From: Acorus gramineus
Lineage: Eukaryota > Streptophyta > Magnoliopsida > Acorales > Acoraceae
Length of the DNA stretch: 64,000 nt
NCBI GenBank assembly: GCA_030737835.1
Contig: JAUJYN010000012.1
Coordinates: 3,002,208 to 3,066,207 of the forward strand
Reading direction: 5' to 3'
In this document: in pieces, positions 57,655-64,000 of the stretch
Layout: each line of letters begins with the position of its first letter
How positions within the stretch are numbered: the first letter of the stretch is position 1
Program-made: the position numbers and the translations under genes
The notes under the pieces: model-generated
What the model was told of the DNA's origin: nothing
The model's database searches: none
Seen by the model: the letters and a program-made list of their open reading frames with translations, nothing else

Positions 57655-57855
57655 ATATATAGAGGGTCGCGATGGGGTGCGATCGTGTGCACGGTGTACC
57701 CCATCGTGCGCCGTGGGCCGTGCGATCGCTGGTCGTGCGATCGCACGGTCCACGTTTTTTTTTTTAAAAAAAACAAAACGAAAAAAAAAAAAAATCGACC
57801 CCCGTCTCTCTCTCTCTGTCTCTCTCTCTCTCAATCTCTCTCTGTCTATCTCTCT

Positions 57856-57891
<36 letters not shown>

Positions 57892-58312
57892 ACTCATTCT
57901 CTCTCGAAACCACTCTCTCTCGTCGACCCCCGTCAACGACGACCGCACAGACCCCCGTCGACAACGATCGCGACCCCTATCGATGACGACCGCACGGACC
58001 CCCGTCTCGCTCACACACATATTTGGTCGGATCTAACTAAATCGACGACTGCGACCCCGTCGACAACCTCACGGACCCCGGCGACTGTAACTCCGTCGAC
58101 GACCACCGTCGACCCCGACGACTGCGACCACCTCGGGAGACAGTCTCCCGAGGTGTTTCTGTTTTTTTTTTGTTTTTTTTAAAAAAAAAACGTCAACCGT
58201 GCGATCACGAGAACGTCGATCGCACGGTCGATGTGTGGGGCGCACGATGGGGTGCACCGTGCGCACGGCCGCACCCCATCGCCTATATATATATATATAT
58301 ATATATATATCA
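57655..58312. mobile_element. GC-rich inverted-repeat element containing a CT microsatellite
   Basis: Between TA microsatellites lie two long GC-rich ends that are inverted copies. The left (57661-57755) reads GAGGGTCGCGATGGGGTGCG ... GTACCCCATCGTGCGCC ... GCGATCGCACGGTCCACG. The right (58192-58290) reads CGTCAACCGTGCGATCACG ... GGCGCACGATGGGGTGCACC ... CGCACCCCATCGCC. The middle has a long (CT)n/(CTCTGT)n tract (57800-57890) and a GC-rich minisatellite of GACCCCCGTCGACGACGACC-like words (57915-58110). No transposase is present. Open frames here are low-complexity. Confidence 0.75.
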
Positions 58313-59400
58313 ATTATTTTTATAATGCAGAAACCTCTTATATCCAATGCAAGCAATTGAAACTAATGCTTGGACACGTGGGGTGGCATTAGAATGTTCT
58401 GAGCTAAAAAGATGACAAGATGGGGTTTGTCCTCATTGGATATAGATTGGTTGATGGTGGTGAACTCCAAAAGTCTGGATCATCTTTTCCCATACCACAC
58501 ATACATTAGCATCAATAATTGATAGATGAGAAATATATATTTTTATAATATTTTCAAATATCTTGAAATGAAGAAATGAAAGGTGTACAGAATTTAGTTC
58601 TTTTTGTTTGATTGGTGTTGAATTATGTCCTATTAATATCTTTTGATTGGTGGTACATTATCTTAGATGTATATTACTTTAGATTAAAATTGAGTTATTA
58701 ATTAAATTTGATTGTTGGGAAGGAAAATTATGATTAGTATTTGATATCTCATATGATTGTCTACTGTATTTTGATAATAAGAAATAAATATATGGTTTGC
58801 TATTGAATTTTACTAATTAACTCCATTATATTTAGATGAAAAAACACAATTGGTTAAAATTAGGGTATCAATTAATTTCATTGAATTTCAATTCATGATT
58901 AAATTCTGTTGGTTGATTTATACTAAACTTATGTTTCATGCATGGGATCATGTTAATTGTCCAACGCGTTCTTGACCGTCCGATATTCTTATTTTGTTAT
59001 AATTAAGATATTTCGGTAAGATTTTAAAATTAAACTTAGAAATCAATTAAATTTTAAACTTTTTTTTAGTATTCAATTAATTTATCTATCTCAAAATAAG
59101 AATGTCAGACGGTCAGGAACGCATTGGACAATCAAATTGTTCGACACCTATTGGACCTAACCCGATCCCTTCATGCATGCTCAATTCCATTAAAAAATGA
59201 GTTTGTTATTTATAGTAATTCTTATCTTAAACATTAAAATAAATAATAATGTTTATACGGTGTCTTTGGATTCTACTTTAGCTATTAATAATTAGGACCA
59301 AATAGGAAATGCATGGCCCTTTTACACAACATGTCATGTCATTTCTTTGTCATATTTGGTGGATGTAATTGGTTGTATATATCACACAGTAAATTAATCA
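58313..59400. other. AT-rich intergenic DNA
   Basis: No gene is seen. A small foldback lies at 58953-59138 and is listed separately. Confidence 0.4.
58953..59138. repeat. Small foldback, ~45-bp arms
   Basis: The left arm (58953-58997: TTAATTGTCCAACGCGTTC, then TTGACCGTCCGATATTC) is inverted at 59092-59138 (GAATGTCAGACGGTCAGGAA, then CGCATTGGACAATCAAA). The loop is about 95 bp and AT-rich. A likely MITE; non-coding. Confidence 0.8.
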
Positions 59401-60740
59401 GGAAAATGATAGGTTGTGCAGACCCAGATAAATTTTTTTTAAAATCATATTCTTATATTAAAATATGTATTATTATATAAAATGAAGTATATATTTAAAT
59501 ATATATAAATATATATTTTTAATTTTTTTTAAAAAATAAAATGTTTTATACACCATACACTATAGCGTAATATTGGCTACGTAATCATTGTATGAAGCTG
59601 CAAAACAGACTGTAAAATTGGATTGAGTGTATTAACGCTCAACTAATTAAAAGTTTTTTCATGCTATCTCTGTATCATATGGTAGACTAGTCGTATTTCA
59701 TCGAAAATATCCTTGTTTGTTTATTTCACGGATAAAAAATTGATAAAAGAAAATAAGTCTAATGATAATATAAACACATATAATTAATACAAACCATAAT
59801 AAGATGGAACAAACCATGAAAATTATATCTCAAAAATCATACTTCTATTATTAAATATTAGAAATCAATAATAAAATTAGTTAATTATCTTTTATTACAG
59901 TATAGCTATCATACGACACAAACAAACTAATAATCTATCCATTCAGATTTGTTATGAATATTTCATACTATATTATTAAAAAAATTCATATCTAAGATAT
60001 TCCACAAAATTCTTTTTTTTTTAAATATACATTCTATATTATATTCCATAAAATTAAGATTCAAGTTGTATTTGGATGTGCAAGAATTTTATATTTTAAA
60101 TTCAATTTTAAAAAAATGATTTTTTACCTGAAAAAAGCAATAGAAGTATTTTAAAAATTAAACGTTTAAAATGTATTTATATATGTCATTTGAAGATTTT
60201 CAATTTTTTGAAATACATAATATAATGAAACGTGGATCCAAACAAGAACTCAAACAAGTCCATGATCAAGGGCGGACCTATAGGTTGGCTCGGCCGGGCC
60301 ACATTTTGTTTTTTTTTTTGTTATTTGTTATATATATTAAGATAATGTTACGTACATATTTTTTTTTCAATCATAATTCTAATTTATACGTGTTTTGAAT
60401 TTTTTAAAAATAATATATATTTCATTTAATGAGATACATGCTTTTATATAAAAAAATGAAATATATACTCTAATAAATTGCATGAATACATTTATAGAAA
60501 ATATGTAAAATTTCTATCAAAACATATACTTTATTATTGTGAATATATGCTCCAGTGATTTTCTATCAACGCCTATAAGATTAAAATTGAGGCTGAAAAA
60601 AAAAAATGATATGTCAAAGTCCCTTCTGCATCCTCATTTATAATCCACACCGTTTTTCTTTTTAAAAAAAATTATGTACTCTCATATTGAAGTACATGCA
60701 GTTATATGAAGTGATATATAAACTGAGATACGCTAGTATA
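59401..60740. mobile_element. Cluster of dispersed family B elements
   Basis: About 59400-59655 is one copy (ending GCTGCAAAACAGACTGTAAAA...GAGTGTATTAACGCTCAAC). About 60340-60620 is a better one, with ATGTTACGTACATATT at the left, ATAAATTGCATGAATACATTT inside, and GATTAAAATTGAGGCTGAA at the right. A fragment AAGGGCGGACCTATAGGTTG near 60268 resembles an hAT-type terminus. No gene is seen. Confidence 0.5.
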
Positions 60741-60955
60741 ATTTTTTTTATTATGAATAAATAATTTTTTATACCATACACTATGATACGCAATATATAC
60801 TACGTACATTATCATAGCGTATGGGATTATCATAATGTATACTATGTACATTATCATAATTTTTTTTATTATGAATAAATAATTTTTTATATCATACACT
60901 ATGATACGTAATATATACTATGTACATTATCATAGTGTATGAGATTATAAAAAAG
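60741..60955. repeat. 118-bp tandem duplication
   Basis: The unit starting ATTTTTTTTATTATGAATAA at 60741 recurs at 60859. The copies share ACACTATGATACG, ATATATACTA and GTACATTATCATAG with a few substitutions. It is AT-rich and non-coding. Confidence 0.85.
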
Positions 60956-61305
60956 ATTGAATGTCTTTTGAAAACATATTATTTGGTATATAAAATAATT
61001 ATATTAAAATAAAAAAATTCTTTTATATTAATATTTAATATAACCCACTCAAAAATATTGTTTATTTATTTATTTATTATTTTGGACCACACCCAGATTA
61101 TCTCAAATTTTTTGTCTTCAAATTCTTTTAATTTTTAATTTTTTTGGGTATAAAATTGTCTTCAAGTTCTGACTTTACATTTTTGCATGGCCACCAGTAA
61201 AGATATAGATCAGACGGTCAGAAACCAATCCCACCCCAACATGACCCCCGTGAAACCCAAACCGATATCTCCGTCCCCCATAAACCCACCCCCCAAAACA
61301 ACGCG

Positions 61306-61327
61306 CCAATTTATCGCGATAAATTGG
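61306..61327. promoter_or_regulatory. 22-bp perfect palindrome upstream of SPS
   Basis: The sequence is CCAATTTATCG followed directly by its exact reverse complement, centred on TCGCGA, with no spacer. It offers a CCAAT word on both strands. It lies about 930 bp upstream of the SPS start codon, in a GC-richer region unlike the AT-rich DNA before it. A binding site for a dimeric factor is possible but unproven. Confidence 0.6.
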
Positions 61328-61406
61328 ATAGCCCCCACAGAAGCAAATCCCGGTCAGTCCGCATCGGGAACCGGGCATGCCTCGGAATCCGTAAACCCGG
61401 CGTCTC

Positions 61407-61471
61407 ACACGTGTGGTCTTCCATCCTCAACCGTACACGTGTCACTCACTCCTCCTGAGCTTTCCACGTGG
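61407..61471 (+). promoter_or_regulatory. Cluster of three G-box (ACGT-core) elements
   Basis: Three palindromic ACGT-core sites fall within 65 bp: ACACGTGT at 61407-61414, ACACGTGT at 61435-61442 and CCACGTGG at 61464-61471. These are classic sites for bZIP (ABRE-binding, light- and sugar-signalling) and bHLH factors in plants. They lie about 785-850 bp upstream of the SPS ATG, which would place them in or near its promoter. Confidence 0.7.
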
Positions 61472-61849
61472 CACTCACTCTGCAGAGCCACCGCTCACTC
61501 TCCCTCTCCTCTGTTTCATTGAGTGATAACACATTCACAAAAATCACTCTATTTTTTCATTTTTGGAGCTCAAATTTTTCATCAAAAAAATTAATAAATT
61601 CTTTTTATTTAGTCCTTTTTGGGTCCAAAAAATCAAAACCCAAAGAAGCTTTTTTTTACATGATATATAAATATCTTTATGATATATAAATATCTTTATT
61701 ATATGTGACTAGAGTCTCTGCTTTGGTTTGTCTTGTTTTAAAAGGTCTCTTTATCGCTTCCCATGCATTTGCATTGAAAAATCCATTCATAGACAGACAC
61801 CAAAACACATGAAAAATCAAAACTTTCAGTAAAAGAGAGAGAGATCCAC

Positions 61850-62234
61850 ATGAAAAAGAACCTCTTTTTGATGTGTTTTATTCATTATTTCGCTCTTGTT
61901 TCATTCACAGATGAAAAGGTGCCTCTTTTGATTTGATTTTGAATGCTGTGTTGATAAACACAACATGCCCACATTAAAAAAAAACCCCACCTTTGATTCA
62001 TTGTTTCACTTTTGATCCGTTCGCAGATGAAAAGGAACCTTTTTTGATGTGTTTCTGAATGCCGTGTTGATAAACACAACATACCCACATTTAAAAAAAA
62101 AAAACCCACCTTTGATTCATTGTTTCAATTTTGATCCATTCGCAGATGAAAAGAAACCTCTTTTGATGTGTGTTTGAATGCTGTGTTGATAAACACAACA
62201 TACCCCCATTAAAAAAACCCCACCTTCGATTCAC
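61850..62234 (+). repeat. Tandem ~117-bp repeats in the SPS leader region
   Basis: CAGATGAAAAG...CCTCTTTTGAT phrases start at 61908, 62024 and 62143 (spacings 116 and 119), with a partial earlier unit from about 61850 (ACATGAAAAAGAACCTCTTT). Each full unit also holds GTGTTGATAAACACAAC, a small hairpin, and CCCACATTAAAAAAA...CCCACCTT. The last unit runs into the GA tract before the SPS ATG. Confidence 0.9.
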
Positions 62235-62254
62235 AGAGAGAGAGAGAGAGAGAG
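62235..62254 (+). promoter_or_regulatory. (AG)n tract abutting the SPS start codon
   Basis: Twenty bases of alternating AG lead directly into the ATG at 62255. The same GA-rich pattern is found in the leaders of the RING and RIN4 genes in this window. Confidence 0.6.
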
Positions 62255-64000
62255 ATGGCAGGGAATGAATGGATCAATGGGTACCTGGAGGCGATACTAG
62301 ACGTGGGGGTGACGGTGCCGGAGGAGCAGAGATCGTCGCATCCGTCGCCGAGGGAGAGAGGAGGAGGAGGAGGAGGAGGAGGGGGTGGTGGTCTCCCGAC
62401 GCATTTCAACCCGACGAGGTACTTCGTGGAGGAGGTCGTGACCGGGGTCGATGAGACCGACCTCCACCGCACGTGGATTAAGGTCGTCGCCACCCGCAAC
62501 GCCCGCGAGCGAAGCAGCCGATTGGAGAACATGTGCTGGAGGATCTGGCATCTCGCCCGCCGAAAGAAGCAGGTTTTCATGAATTTTGTGGTTTTTTTTT
62601 GAATTGGAGATGTGAATTGTGTTTTGATCTTTTGATTCTAATGTTTGATTGATTGATATGTCAAGTATACATTGTTTTTTTAATTGTACTAATTAATTAT
62701 TGTATTTGTATTGAATAATGTTAGGGACAGTTCTGCGGATAATCTGCACATTTTTAATTTTTTAAGAATAGTATACTTTAACTATTGAGCATAATGGGTG
62801 TCAATTTAATTTGTTATTTAGTCTTTTGAATTTTTGTTTTTGTTGGAGAATAGTGGGAGTTTTCGTTTTTAATTGTCTTGTATTCAATTGATGTGGATCT
62901 ACTGTTATGGAGTTCTCTGTACTCTGTAGAGTATATAAAATGTGATTGGTTTACTTGGTGTTACTAATATGTATGTTGTGTGTTGTGTTTTTTTGTATGG
63001 TATTGATTTTATTTGTAGAGATGGTTTGCATGAATTTGGAGCAATGAGCACATGTTACTGCTCATGTTACATTTGGCTCATTTAACGCACCGAAATACAT
63101 TAATAAATGGGTAATTCTCATGTGGTTACTATTTCCTTCAATGGACTTTTTTCCCCATTTGAGACAGATTAGAAACAATAATCATGATATATAAATAAAA
63201 TGACAATGATGATTTCCCAATAAGCATGTTCTGTCTAAACGAAATGCACAATAGGTTAGGTTTTGTTGCATGGATTATCCGGTTTCAATTACAGAAGAAC
63301 ATAAATTAATTTGGGATTTGATGTTTGGTGATATCTATTTTATTATCGTATTTAATTTTTTTTTCTCTCTAAATGTATAACATGGGATTTCTGTGGGCAT
63401 GGGAGTATCAGGATTCCGGAGTATTCTAGTCAAGGAACTGCTTTCCTTTGTATAGTTACAATGCGCGTTTATCGAAACAACAATAAATATTTTGCTCTTT
63501 AGCTTTCAAGCTATTTAATGGGAAGATTTTGAGCAATGTGTGCCAATGACAATCTCCAATTGAGGTTACTTTGAAGTTTTACGTGATTATTACTTTCCGC
63601 ATATGAGCAGATAGAGCTAGAAGAGTTCCAAAACATGGCAAAGCGGAGGTTGGAGCGAGAACAGGGGAGGAGGGATGCCACAGAGGACATGGTGGAGGAC
63701 TTATCGGAGGGGGAGAGGGGCGACATTTTGGGAGAGCTGACACAAACTGAGACACCGAAAAAGAAATTCCAACGCAACTTCTCCGATCTCCAAGTATGGT
63801 CCGACGATAACAAAGGGAAGAAGCTCTATATCGTCCTCATCAGGTACTCTTGTTGCTTTAAATGGAATAAAAGGAAAGTTTAATGAACGTCCTATTACAT
63901 TCTTTCCTATTATATGAGTGTATTTCAGTAGATTTTCTATTTAGGCATATTATCTGGGGTTCTGGGTGATTCCGTGGATTCAAGGTTTTCCCAATTAGTG
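62255..64000 (+). CDS. SPS: Sucrose-phosphate synthase, N-terminal part (cut by the window edge)
   Basis: Two coding exons are seen, 62255-62572 and 63611-63843, joined in phase 0; the second ends in a partial codon before GTACTC at 63844, so the gene continues to the right. The visible 183 residues start MAGNEWINGYLEAILDVGV and include YFVEEVVTGVDETDLHRTW, RLENMCWRIWHLARRKKQ, AKRRLEREQGRRDATED and LSEGERGD, and reach KKLYIVLI just before the glucosyltransferase domain. SPS makes sucrose-6-phosphate from UDP-glucose and fructose-6-phosphate in the cytosol. The pattern is closest to the leaf-type C family (Arabidopsis SPS4F group) from memory. S164 in an R-x-x-S context sits where spinach S158, the dark-inactivation phosphosite, is found. 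A run of 11 glycines near residues 36-46 is a local expansion. Confidence 0.93.
62573..63610 (+). other. First intron of SPS
   Basis: About 1.04 kb, AT-rich, running from GTTTTC to an ATGAGCAG acceptor. No element or gene is recognised in it. Confidence 0.6.

Noticed and set aside
57542-58182. Overlapping frames of 164-165 codons
   Set aside because: They translate CT microsatellites and the GC-rich minisatellite of a transposon, giving SLSLS and PRQRR repeats without a domain.
61187-61522. 111-codon frame upstream of SPS
   Set aside because: It covers the G-box cluster and palindrome, shows no domain, and is better read as promoter sequence.
61850-62234. CRISPR-like array
   Set aside because: Units are contiguous ~117-bp tandem repeats without spacers, in a plant gene leader.

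Overview
The window is nuclear DNA from a flowering plant, most likely a eudicot. It is AT-rich, its genes have many GT-AG introns, small inverted-repeat transposons (MITEs) are dense, and decayed LINE and Copia copies are present, as is a nuclear copy of plastid 23S rRNA. The species cannot be fixed from the sequence alone. Six protein genes can be reconstructed exon by exon with consistent reading phase. They are a RING finger gene (minus strand, about 6.2-12.3 kb), violaxanthin de-epoxidase (plus, 22.6-26.0 kb), a RIN4/NOI immune regulator (minus, 30.8-36.1 kb), an RRP36-type rRNA-processing factor (plus, 46.7-50.5 kb), a plant BAP31-like ER membrane protein (plus, 52.3-55.8 kb), and the first two coding exons of a sucrose-phosphate synthase cut by the right edge (plus, from 62.3 kb). 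These genes do not form one pathway; they are ordinary neighbours on a plant chromosome.

Layout. 1-5.7 kb holds a MITE with a clean 9-bp target duplication, a LINE 3' remnant and a decayed Copia pol with its 3' LTR. 5.8-12.3 kb is the RING gene, whose promoter-proximal 200 bp is duplicated about 1.06 kb away around MITE insertions. 13.6-19.6 kb is MITE-rich intergenic DNA with a tRNA-Ile 5'-half relic between 22-bp direct repeats. 19.7-26.3 kb is the VDE locus, with a nearly identical 533-bp tandem duplication in its probable leader intron. 26.3-30.5 kb is nested MITE territory, including a foldback with about 200-bp arms. 30.8-36.3 kb is RIN4, whose first coding exon holds only two codons. 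36.3-46.6 kb is repeat-rich and shows no intact gene. RRP36, the plastid rRNA insertion and BAP31 follow. 55.9-61.1 kb again holds MITEs. The SPS upstream region carries a 22-bp perfect palindrome, three G-boxes and a tandem ~117-bp repeat.

I found no evidence for an undescribed multi-gene system. The most unusual signals are structural: the tRNA-half insertion, the duplicated promoter segment, the recent 533-bp duplication, the composite inverted-repeat elements that could produce hairpin RNA, and the repeated leader of the SPS gene. All gene models are hand-spliced from sequence and lack transcript support.
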